The position numbers and the translations under genes are program-made. From contig CALRGT010000002.1 of the NCBI GenBank assembly GCA_943358095.1, forward strand, positions 1-32,781: a stretch of 32,781 nt of DNA. Reading direction: 5' to 3'. Numbering within the stretch: position 1 is the stretch's first letter; each line of letters opens with the position of its first letter. Positions 22,749-29,192 of the stretch are shown here, in pieces. The notes beneath the pieces were generated by a model. The model made no database searches. It was not told where the DNA came from and saw only the letters and a program-made list of their open reading frames with translations. This stretch comes from an uncultured Candidatus Saccharimonas sp. (lineage in GTDB: Bacteria; Patescibacteriota; Saccharimonadia; Saccharimonadales; AQU-01).

Positions 22749-24365
22749 ATGAACGTAAAAGATATAGAGATTCCATACGAAAAAGATCGTGGCCGTCGCT
22801 ATAGGTTCTTCGAGGTATTGCCAGGCGCTACTAGTTGGTCGATTCTGATTCTGCCATTTGTTTTAAGTACCTTCGTGCCAAAAGTAGTCATATTTTTTAT
22901 AATCGCGTATCTGTTGCTGTGGTTTGTTAAGTCTATCGGCATGGATGTACGAGCTATTCAGGGTTATAAGAAAATGGAGCTCTATAAGAAGCTGAACTGG
23001 ACAGATATGATTGACGACCTCGAAGCGGGCAAGATTCATCATAGTCAAAAAATGTATCCAGATTGGCATAAACGCAACATCGACAGATTAGCTATAGCGC
23101 CGGCGCCAGTAAAACCTAGCGACTTAATACACGCTATTATCATTGCTACATATAAAGAGAGTCGAGAAGTGCTCGAGCCGACTATTCAGGCTGTTTTAGA
23201 GTCTAAATATGACATGAGTAAAGTTATATTAGTCCTAGCTTTTGAAGAGAGGGGAGGGCCAGATACCGAAGTTAGAGCCAATCAATTAGTTGCTGAGTAT
23301 AAAGATAAGTTTATGGGCGCCTTGGCCGTTAAGCATCCCGACAATATGCCCGGCGAAGTCAGAGGGAAGGGCGGCAATATCACTTTTGCAGGCCGTGAAC
23401 TAGAAAAATACTTAAAGGCACGCGCCATTGATCCGATTCGTGTAGTGGTTACGACTCTTGACTCGGATAATCGACCTCATCCTTGGTACTTGGCGTCGGT
23501 TTCTTATACTTACTGCATCTGTCCAGAGCCACAATATATTTCTTTCCAGCCTATTCCTATTTTTACTAACAATATATGGGATGCGCCGGCACCGATGCGT
23601 GTAGTAGCGACAGGCAACTCGTTTTGGATGACCTTAATGATGCTTCGACCACATATTTTGCGCAACTTTTCTGCACACGCTCAGAGCATGCAGACTCTCA
23701 TCGATACTGACTACTGGAGTGTTCGTACTATCGTAGAGGATGGCCACCAGTTCTGGCGAACATACTTCCGCTACGAAGGTAAACACGAAGTTTATCCAAT
23801 CTTTTTACCAATATTTCAGGATGCTGTTTTTGCGGGGGGTTATTGGAAGACGCTGAAGGCTCAATTTATACAAATGCGTCGCTGGGCGTGGGGTGCATCC
23901 GACATCGCTTATGTGGCAGACAAGGGCTTCTTTACTCCCAACACTATCTCAAGGTTTGATGTTTGGGCAAAGTGGCTGCGTTTAATGGAAGGCCACGTTT
24001 CTTGGGCGACATCAGCTCTGTTGATCGCTTTTGGAGCCTTGATACCAGCCTTATTTAATCCCAAAGATCTAAGCTCTAATCTGCTACCAATCACCGCTAG
24101 TCGTATAGAGACTATCGCTCTGGCTGGTATTTTTGTCACGTTATATTTTAGTCTTAAGATTTTACCGCCAAAACCAGCTCGCTATAAGAGGCGACGAACC
24201 TTCTTTATGATTATTCAATGGGTCTATTTGCCAGTCACAACCATAGTTTACAGCGGCGCATCGGCGCTATATTCACAGACTAGACTAATGTTTGGCAAGT
24301 ATCTAGATAAGTTTGACGTTACCGAAAAAGCCGTACGAACCGAAGATAATAAGACTATTTTATAG
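22749..24365 (+). CDS. Membrane GT2 glycosyltransferase, polysaccharide synthase type
   Basis: 538 aa. Two N-terminal membrane helices (about 27-65) precede a cytosolic GT-A domain with IIIATYKESREVLEPTI (about 128), the DxD-like TTLDSDNRP (about 236), VEDGHQFWRTYFRYEG (ED acid/base region) and QFIQMRRWAWG (about 373, the Q..RW motif of processive cellulose- and hyaluronan-synthase-like enzymes). Three more helices follow (about 405-500). The domain order fits synthesis and export of a cell-surface polysaccharide; the sugar is unknown. The stop overlaps the convergent nrdR stop by 6 nt. Confidence 0.88.
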   Translation: MNVKDIEIPYEKDRGRRYRFFEVLPGATSWSILILPFVLSTFVPKVVIFFIIAYLLLWFVKSIGMDVRAIQGYKKMELYKKLNWTDMIDDLEAGKIHHSQKMYPDWHKRNIDRLAIAPAPVKPSDLIHAIIIATYKESREVLEPTIQAVLESKYDMSKVILVLAFEERGGPDTEVRANQLVAEYKDKFMGALAVKHPDNMPGEVRGKGGNITFAGRELEKYLKARAIDPIRVVVTTLDSDNRPHPWYLASVSYTYCICPEPQYISFQPIPIFTNNIWDAPAPMRVVATGNSFWMTLMMLRPHILRNFSAHAQSMQTLIDTDYWSVRTIVEDGHQFWRTYFRYEGKHEVYPIFLPIFQDAVFAGGYWKTLKAQFIQMRRWAWGASDIAYVADKGFFTPNTISRFDVWAKWLRLMEGHVSWATSALLIAFGALIPALFNPKDLSSNLLPITASRIETIALAGIFVTLYFSLKILPPKPARYKRRRTFFMIIQWVYLPVTTIVYSGASALYSQTRLMFGKYLDKFDVTEKAVRTEDNKTIL

Positions 24366-24791
24366 TCGGTGATAAGCCGAGTAGTGAACAGAGGCTGCTT
24401 TGTCGAAGCGCTTCAATATTTGTTGTGCGGTAGTTACTAGTTGATCACGGTCAATGACAGCACCTTTCATATGGGGTCTAAGTCGACTCAGAATAGTGCT
24501 CGTGAGTGCCGTAGCGTCGCTTATAGCTGTTTTACGGTGTTTACATGACTCAAGGATGCTAGTGAATAGTACGTCTCTCTGGAAGGGCTCTATAGCTGTC
24601 TTAACAGGGTGTTTGACTGAGCTATTTTGCGACGTACGGAATGACAGAGCTAAAGATAAATCGACTGCTTCAATGCTAGAAAAGATACTTTTGCAGTCCA
24701 AGCACTGACGACGACGCCAAACTTGGTTAGCTCGCCTCTGTAAACGGGAATTAACTACCTTTGTATCTGCCTGACAATATATGCATACCAT
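24360..24791 (-). CDS. nrdR: Ribonucleotide reductase repressor NrdR
   Basis: Zinc-ribbon and ATP-cone repressor that senses dATP/ATP and controls ribonucleotide reductase genes. The N-terminus has CIYCQADTKVVNSRLQRRAN then RRRQCLDCKSIFSS, giving two CxxC pairs and the conserved NSR...R.V.RRR.C pattern. The ATP-cone follows from about residue 48 (normally KRDG.REPF; here VKTAIEPFQRDVL). 143 aa is slightly short. A palindromic NrdR-box-like site overlaps its own start codon. No nrd reductase gene is in the window. Confidence 0.9.
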   Translation of the reverse strand: MVCIYCQADTKVVNSRLQRRANQVWRRRQCLDCKSIFSSIEAVDLSLALSFRTSQNSSVKHPVKTAIEPFQRDVLFTSILESCKHRKTAISDATALTSTILSRLRPHMKGAVIDRDQLVTTAQQILKRFDKAASVHYSAYHRL

Positions 24792-24806
24792 GACTATATA
24801 TTGTCA
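24791..24806 (-). promoter_or_regulatory. NrdR-box-like operator on nrdR
   Basis: TGACTATATATTGTCA is a near-perfect inverted repeat whose core ACTATATATTGT matches the known NrdR-box core. It covers the nrdR start codon, so autorepression is likely. A second box at helical phase, usual for NrdR, is not obvious. Confidence 0.6.
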
Positions 24807-24886
24807 TATGGCTGTTTATTATGCTAGTGGATAAGTTTACGATTGTGAGGATAACTGTACAGAAAAACCTATTCTTAAATGAAAAA

Positions 24887-24912
24887 CCCGACCAACATTG
24901 CTGATGGTCGGG
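24887..24912 (-). terminator. Terminator after the 38-aa gene
   Basis: Minus-strand hairpin CCCGACCA/TGGTCGGG with a 10-nt loop followed by five U. It lies 24 nt after the 38-aa stop and so supports a real transcript there. Confidence 0.85.
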
Positions 24913-24935
24913 CAGAGATTCGTCTTACTGTCACT

Positions 24936-25052
24936 CTATTTGACAGAGGTCGTAGCAGGACGAACGCGTCGTATACGACTGGCTGGCTTGGCCGATTTGA
25001 GCTCTTCGTAGAAAAGCTTAAACCCTTCAAGCGGTTTTGAATTGGTACTCAA
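24936..25052 (-). CDS. 38-aa basic small protein
   Basis: TTG start at 25052 with a strong SD (AAAGGGAGG) 9 nt upstream, 38 codons, TAG, then a terminator. A two-box promoter (TTGACC-17-TAACAT, 25109-25081) lies at the right distance. The product has a helical middle (EGFKLFYEELKSAK) and an Arg-rich tail (RIRRVRPATT), so it may bind nucleic acid or the ribosome. It is divergent from tgt. No family is recognised. The promoter, SD and terminator together make it more convincing than its length suggests. Confidence 0.65.
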   Translation of the reverse strand: MSTNSKPLEGFKLFYEELKSAKPASRIRRVRPATTSVK

Positions 25053-25080
25053 ACTTGAGCGCCTCCCTTTTAACCTGCTT

Positions 25081-25109
25081 ATGTTAACATATTTACAACA
25101 AAAGGTCAA
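25081..25109 (-). promoter_or_regulatory. Promoter of the 38-aa gene
   Basis: Minus strand TTGACC (25109-25104), 17-nt spacer, TAACAT (25086-25081); leader of about 25 nt holding the SD. Confidence 0.65.
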
Positions 25110-25129
25110 CGCTTATATCTGTTTTCGTG

Positions 25130-25135
25130 TACAAT
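25130..25135 (+). promoter_or_regulatory. -10 box of tgt, leaderless arrangement
   Basis: TACAAT ending 7 nt before ATG 25143, with no SD between. Confidence 0.65.
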
Positions 25136-25142
25136 ATATAGC

Positions 25143-26249
25143 ATGCCAGTGGATAAAACTAATCAACGCTTCGCTTATCAAAAAACTAGTGCTTACGGCC
25201 GAATTGGTGTATTTAATACACGGGCTGGTAGCTTTGCTACGCCAACATTCATGCCAGATGCCACTAGAGGAGCAGTAAAGAGCATGACGCCCGAACAAGT
25301 TGCTTCTACACGTATTCAGGTGATCCTTAATAACACCTACCACTTGCATATGCAGCCAGGGGAGGCGGTGATTAACAGTTTGGGCGGTGTGCATGGCTTT
25401 GGTAAGTGGCAGGGACCGATATTGACCGATTCTGGTGGCTTCCAGGTATTTTCGCTTAGTAAGTTAAGCAAGGTGACCGAAGAAGGGGTTACCTTCAAGC
25501 ATCCAGTAACAGGTGAGATTCGTACTATAACGCCAGAGAAGTCGATGCAGATACAGTTTGAGCTTGGTTCTGATATGTTTGTGGCTTTTGATCATCTTAT
25601 CGGCTTAGACGATGCGACTCCCGCCACGACTCTTGACGCTTTTGAGCGTACTCATCGCTGGCTGGATCGTTGTCTTGTCGAATTCAAGCGTCTGACCAGA
25701 GGTATGCCGGAAGATAAGCGTCCATTACTCTTTGGTGTAGTGCAGGGAGGCTTGGATTTGGATTTACGGCGTCGTAGCCTTGAACTAGTGCAGGCTACAG
25801 ATGTAGACGGCATAGCTATCGGCGGACTATCGGTAGGTGAGCCACAAGAGGAGATGTTTAAGGTGCTAGAGGCCCTCGCGCCGCTGTATGACCCAAAACG
25901 GCCACATTTTTTGCTCGGTGTAGGTACGCCATCTGATCTACGATTCGCCTATGAACACGGAATTGATATGGCTGACTGCGTATTACCGACCAGAAATGCT
26001 CGTCACGCTACCGTCTGGACCGACAATGACGAGAAGATTCATCTGACAAACTCAAAATACATAGACGATCCAGAGCCTATAATGGTTGGCTGCGACTGCT
26101 ACGCCTGCGCCAACGGATTCTCTAAAGCATTCCTAAGACATCAATTCAAGGTAGGCGAACCACTAGCCGGTACGTTAGCCTCAATCCATAACCTTCGTTA
26201 TTTGACCCGTATCTGTGAAGAATATCGAAACCTAGCGATTATCAAATAA
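25143..26249 (+). CDS. tgt: Queuine/preQ1 tRNA-guanine transglycosylase
   Basis: Exchanges G34 of GUN-anticodon tRNAs (Asp, Asn, His, Tyr) for preQ1. Motifs are LTDSGGFQVFSLS with the catalytic Asp region, FGVVQGG, GIAIGGLSVGEP, VLPTRNARHATVWT (second Asp is in MADCVLPTR) and the zinc set CDCYAC...H (about 319-350). 368 aa is normal. The start follows a -10 box with no leader. QueA, which acts next in the pathway, ends the window, and tRNA-Asp(GTC) in this window is a likely substrate. Confidence 0.97.
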   Translation: MPVDKTNQRFAYQKTSAYGRIGVFNTRAGSFATPTFMPDATRGAVKSMTPEQVASTRIQVILNNTYHLHMQPGEAVINSLGGVHGFGKWQGPILTDSGGFQVFSLSKLSKVTEEGVTFKHPVTGEIRTITPEKSMQIQFELGSDMFVAFDHLIGLDDATPATTLDAFERTHRWLDRCLVEFKRLTRGMPEDKRPLLFGVVQGGLDLDLRRRSLELVQATDVDGIAIGGLSVGEPQEEMFKVLEALAPLYDPKRPHFLLGVGTPSDLRFAYEHGIDMADCVLPTRNARHATVWTDNDEKIHLTNSKYIDDPEPIMVGCDCYACANGFSKAFLRHQFKVGEPLAGTLASIHNLRYLTRICEEYRNLAIIK

Positions 26250-26251
26250 AA

Positions 26252-26275
26252 AACTCCTCTAAAAATAGAGAAGTT
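26252..26275 (-). terminator. Terminator between tgt and tRNA-Val
   Basis: AACT.CTCTA/TAGAG.AGTT hairpin. The odd pair is G-U on the minus strand and C-A on the plus strand, and the minus strand has the longer U-run, so it mainly terminates tRNA-Val; it may also stop tgt. Confidence 0.75.
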
Positions 26276-26279
26276 TATC

Positions 26280-26356
26280 TGGTGGGCGATAAAGGATTCG
26301 AACCTTTCACCTCCACAACGTCAATGTGGCGCTCTAGCCAAATGAGCTAATCGCCC
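26280..26356 (-). tRNA. tRNA-Val(GAC), CCA encoded
   Basis: Acceptor GGGCGAT/ATCGCCC, D-arm GCTC..GAGC, anticodon arm CCACA-TTGACGT-TGTGG (anticodon GAC), T-arm AAAGG-TTCGAAT-CCTTT, discriminator A, genomic CCA. Two 110-bp repeats lie between its 5' end and the nearest good promoter. Confidence 0.95.
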
Positions 26357-26572
26357 GGATTAATCCGGTAAGGGCTATAAAAACAGGTTGTTAAGTCATT
26401 TGGCCAGAGCGCCAGGCGCACTATTCTGATTTTGTGGCTTTGCCACCCCAAATGAGCTATTCGACCGGGGTAATCCGGTAAGGGCTATAAAAACAGGTTG
26501 TTAAGTCATTTGGCCAGAGCGCCAGGCGCACTATTCTGATTTTGTGGCTTTGCCACTCCAAATGAGCTAATC
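26338..26572 (-). repeat. 110-bp tandem repeat embedding the tRNA-Val 5' end, two units
   Basis: 26361-26456 recurs at 26471-26566 with very few changes (period 110 bp). CCAAATGAGCTA, the D-arm/5' end of tRNA-Val as read on this strand, is present at 26338, 26448 and 26558, so each unit carries its own copy. Each unit also holds a 19-nt inverted copy of the tRNA (26396-26414 and 26506-26524 against 26327-26345, 18 of 19 matching) plus hairpins GTGGC-TTT-GCCAC and GCGCC/GGCGC. Each tRNA-like 5' end is preceded by a small G+C hairpin (CCGGATTAATCCGG, CCGG..CCGG, TCCGA..TCGGA). No coding capacity. Confidence 0.85.
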
Positions 26573-26594
26573 ATCCGATTTCTCGGACAGATTA

Positions 26595-26623
26595 AATATA
26601 CCTGATTTACCCCTTATCATCAA
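26595..26623 (-). promoter_or_regulatory. Promoter upstream of the tRNA-Val repeats
   Basis: Minus strand TTGATG (26623-26618), 17-nt spacer, TATATT (26600-26595), start near 26588. It lies outside both repeat units, so the tRNA-Val precursor would carry them as a leader of about 230 nt. Confidence 0.6.
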
Positions 26624-26629
26624 GGTTAA

Positions 26630-26926
26630 TGTATAAAAAAGCGAACAAACTGTCGCAATTTTGGAACCGAACAATAAAACAAAAGGGAACCAATATATAC
26701 CATAAGCAGTGTGGCCGGATAGTACAGTTTGCCATATATGATATAAAAATATACACAGGCTTTAATGCATAAAAAACAACACAATTGTACTAGCCTTATA
26801 GTACTAATGCTGATAAGATATTTGAAGGTGAAGTTTTGCAGATGTGTTTTGCACCCTCTAGACAGGGGTAGTAAACGAAAACTAACTGGTTGAAAGTAAT
26901 TGCGAGAACTTTCAACCAGTTTTTTA
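26630..26926 (+). other. Non-coding stretch ending in an orphan terminator
   Basis: No convincing gene on either strand. It ends with a perfect 14-bp hairpin (AACTGGTTGAAAGT at 26884-26897, ACTTTCAACCAGTT at 26908-26921) and a T-run on the plus strand. tgt is already followed by another hairpin 600 nt back, so this terminator has no known gene. Just before it lie a repeated GTTTTGCA and a CCCT/AGGG hairpin (26853-26867). A small plus-strand RNA is possible; no clear promoter is visible. Confidence 0.4.
26884..26926 (+). terminator. Strong orphan terminator
   Basis: 14-bp perfect stem, 10-nt loop, then TTTTTT. Plus-strand polarity is given by the T-run. Confidence 0.85.
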
Positions 26927-26961
26927 TTTATAAGTAATAAAAAACAGTCGACTAACAGAGT

Positions 26962-27056
26962 AAAAGGAGACTCCTTGTTCCAAGGTCTCACCTTGTAAAT
27001 GGCAGAGTAAGAAGCAGCCAATCTAGCAGGGAGTCTCCCTGTTAGAGTCTCCCTTC
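26962..27056. repeat. Palindrome cluster upstream of the thrS leader
   Basis: AAGGAG-A-CTCCTT (26964-26976), CCAAGG-TCTCA-CCTTG (near 26981-26996) and TAGCAGGGAG-T-CTCCCTGTTA (27025-27045) lie inside a closing pairing of AAAAGGAGACTC (26962-26973) with GAGTCTCCCTT (27045-27055). The CCAAGG-TCTCA-CCTTG hairpin also occurs in the element upstream of the recombinase gene, and CTAGCAGGGAGTCTCCCTG recurs exactly beside queA. Strand cannot be decided: one G-U pair favours each strand. Confidence 0.6.
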
Positions 27057-27100
27057 TAGATACGCTAGATGGGTATGTGCTTATCTGTATAGGCCAGGGG

Positions 27101-27292
27101 TTGATAGGGTGTGGTAAACTGTTAGAGAGTGATGAAGTAGCTACCAACTACGGAGCTCCGCATAGAGATGACGGTGTGCGATAACACGGTCTTATGAGTA
27201 AAATGTCCGGTGGAACCTCCTGCAAGTAGCGGGACCGAGACGCGCATTAAGAAGATAGTTAGCTATTAACATCTTCCGATGGCGCGATTTTT
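27101..27292 (+). promoter_or_regulatory. T-box riboswitch leader of thrS
   Basis: A TGAGTAAAA segment at 27194 is followed by an antiterminator with textbook form: helix GUCCGG/CCG.GAC (27205-27210 with 27235-27241), a 7-nt bulge UGGAACC (27211-27217) and helix UCCUGC-AAGUA-GCGGGA (27218-27234). A terminator then starts at 27241 and is followed by the thrS SD and ATG. The bulge UGGA would pair with the UCCA end of tRNA-Thr, whose gene in this window has U at the discriminator position. An AGAGAG segment (27124) and a GTAG-CTACCAA-CTAC hairpin exposing a Thr codon ACC (27143-27145) are candidate stem I parts; that part is uncertain. Confidence 0.65.
27241..27292 (+). terminator. Attenuator of the thrS leader
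   Basis: CGCGC (27241-27245) pairs with GCGCG (27282-27286); inside, GAAGAT.GTTA pairs with TAACATCTTC around loop GCTAT; ATTTTTATTT follows. It lies 30 nt before the thrS ATG, where only an attenuator would make sense. Confidence 0.8.
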
Positions 27293-27322
27293 ATTTATTA
27301 AGCCCTAAGTCAGGAGAGCCAA

Positions 27323-29185
27323 ATGTCCGACAAAATTGATAATCTAGAAGCTATGCGACATTCGTTGGCGCATATTACCGCTACAGCTGTTCAGCATATC
27401 TGGCCGGAAGCTAAATTTGGTGTTGGTCCAGTAGTTGATAATGGGTTTTATTACGATATTGATCTTGGTGATATCAAGATATCAGAAGATGATTTACCAA
27501 AAATTGACGCTGAAATGCGCAAAGTTATTGCTGACAATCAAACATTCGAAAGAAGTGAAAAGCCAATAGATGAGGCAATTGACTGGGCCAAGCAGGCTAA
27601 TCAACCCTATAAAGTCGAATTACTTAATGATTTAAAGCGTGAGGGCACAACTAAGGCGAACGAACTGACTAAGGCTATGATGGGATTGCCAGCTGGTGCA
27701 GTTGGTGCTAGCTCAGGCATAGCAGAGGTGGGAAGCGTATCGTTTTATAGCAATGGCGACTTCACAGACCTATGTAGAGGGCCGCATGTGGAGTCAACCA
27801 GTAAAGTTGGTGCGTTTAAGCTTATGCGTGTCTCTGGGGCCTATTGGCGCGGCGACGAGAAGAATGCCCAAATGCAGCGGCTGTATGGTGTAGCTTTTAA
27901 TACCGAAAAAGAACTAAGAATACACCTTGAAATGCTGGAAGAAGCCAAGAAGCGCGACCACCGTAAACTCGGCCAAGAGCTTGATTTATTCGTATTCTCA
28001 GATTTAGTTGGCTCTGGATTACCACTGTTTACGCCTCGCGGCACTATTCTGCGAGAGAAATTGTCTGATTTTTCTAACGAGTTAAGACTTAATCAGGGCT
28101 TTCAGAAGGTTTTTATTCCTCATATGACCAAGACCGATCTATACAAAACCAGCGGACACTGGGATAAATTTGGCGACGAACTATTCCTAGTTAAGAGCCA
28201 GGAGACTAGTGATGAGCTAGTGCTCAAGCCGATGAACTGCCCGCATCATACCCGAATTTACGCTAGTCAACAGCGTAGTTATCGTGATTTACCAATTCGT
28301 TACCTTGAGACTACGACAGTTTATCGTGACGAGAAATCTGGTGAACTAGGCGGCCTAAATCGAGTCCGAGCCATTACTCAAGACGATAGTCATGTTTTTT
28401 GTATGTCTGATCAGATAGAAGCGGAGATTAATATTCTGTTATCGGCAGCTAGAGAGTTATACGAAGTTGTAGGAATGAAGTTGCGAGTTCGACTATCTTA
28501 TCGTGATGAATCTGATGCTTATTTGGGCGACGATGCATTATGGGAAAAAGCTCAGTCACAGCTTAAGGCGGCTGTTGTAGCTAATGGGTTAGATTTCTTT
28601 GAAGAAGATGGTGAGGCGGCTTTCTACGGTCCCAAGATAGACTTTATGGCAACCGACGCCATCGGTCGCGAGCACCAAGTAGCCACTATTCAGCTAGACT
28701 TTGTTCAGCCTAAACGCTTCGACCTTCATTACACTACTGATAATGGCGGCCTAGAAACTCCTGTTATGGTTCACTGTGCTTTGCTTGGTAGTATTGAGCG
28801 ATTCTTGGCAGTTTACATCGAGCATACGGCCGGTAAATTCCCAGTTTGGCTAGCACCAGAGCAAGTCAGAGTGATTACTGTTAATCAAGAGGCCGACACA
28901 GTTAAATTTGCTAATAAAATGTTGGAACAAGCTCGTGAACTAGGTGTTAGGATGGTGGTCGACAACGACAACGAATCAGTCGGCAAAAAAATCCGTGCCA
29001 GTGAAATGTGGAAGGTTCCATACACAGTAGTGATAGGCGAGAAGGAATTGGCTGGCGGCGATTTGATGCCAAGAATCCGCAAAGACCTCGAGGTCCAACC
29101 AGAACACAAAGCGGTAACTATCGAAGAGTTTTTGAATACCGTAGCCAACGAGGCTAAATCCAGAGTTAGTAAAACATCGTTCTAG
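27323..29185 (+). CDS. thrS: Threonyl-tRNA synthetase lacking the TGS domain
   Basis: Charges tRNA-Thr. 620 aa. The protein begins directly with the editing domain: MRHSLAHITATAVQHIWP (HxxxH, editing site) and later DLCRGPHVEST (Cys/His of the same site). Class II catalytic motifs and the zinc ligands follow: MNCPHHTRIY (Cys), DDSHVFC (His) and MVHCALLGSIERF (His). The C-terminal anticodon domain starts near LAPEQVRVITV. The N-terminal TGS domain found in most bacterial ThrRS is absent. The start is set by SD CAGGAGAG, 4 nt before the ATG. miaA follows 4-10 nt after its stop. Confidence 0.97.
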   Translation: MSDKIDNLEAMRHSLAHITATAVQHIWPEAKFGVGPVVDNGFYYDIDLGDIKISEDDLPKIDAEMRKVIADNQTFERSEKPIDEAIDWAKQANQPYKVELLNDLKREGTTKANELTKAMMGLPAGAVGASSGIAEVGSVSFYSNGDFTDLCRGPHVESTSKVGAFKLMRVSGAYWRGDEKNAQMQRLYGVAFNTEKELRIHLEMLEEAKKRDHRKLGQELDLFVFSDLVGSGLPLFTPRGTILREKLSDFSNELRLNQGFQKVFIPHMTKTDLYKTSGHWDKFGDELFLVKSQETSDELVLKPMNCPHHTRIYASQQRSYRDLPIRYLETTTVYRDEKSGELGGLNRVRAITQDDSHVFCMSDQIEAEINILLSAARELYEVVGMKLRVRLSYRDESDAYLGDDALWEKAQSQLKAAVVANGLDFFEEDGEAAFYGPKIDFMATDAIGREHQVATIQLDFVQPKRFDLHYTTDNGGLETPVMVHCALLGSIERFLAVYIEHTAGKFPVWLAPEQVRVITVNQEADTVKFANKMLEQARELGVRMVVDNDNESVGKKIRASEMWKVPYTVVIGEKELAGGDLMPRIRKDLEVQPEHKAVTIEEFLNTVANEAKSRVSKTSF

Positions 29186-29192
29186 ATAAGTG

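Noticed and set aside
26338-26572. CRISPR array
   Set aside because: Only two units of 110 bp, no constant repeat/variable spacer alternation, and each unit contains tRNA-derived sequence.
26626-27147. A 173-codon open frame on the minus strand
   Set aside because: It runs antisense through an orphan terminator, the palindrome cluster and part of the thrS leader, has low-complexity hydrophobic content, no SD and no recognisable family.
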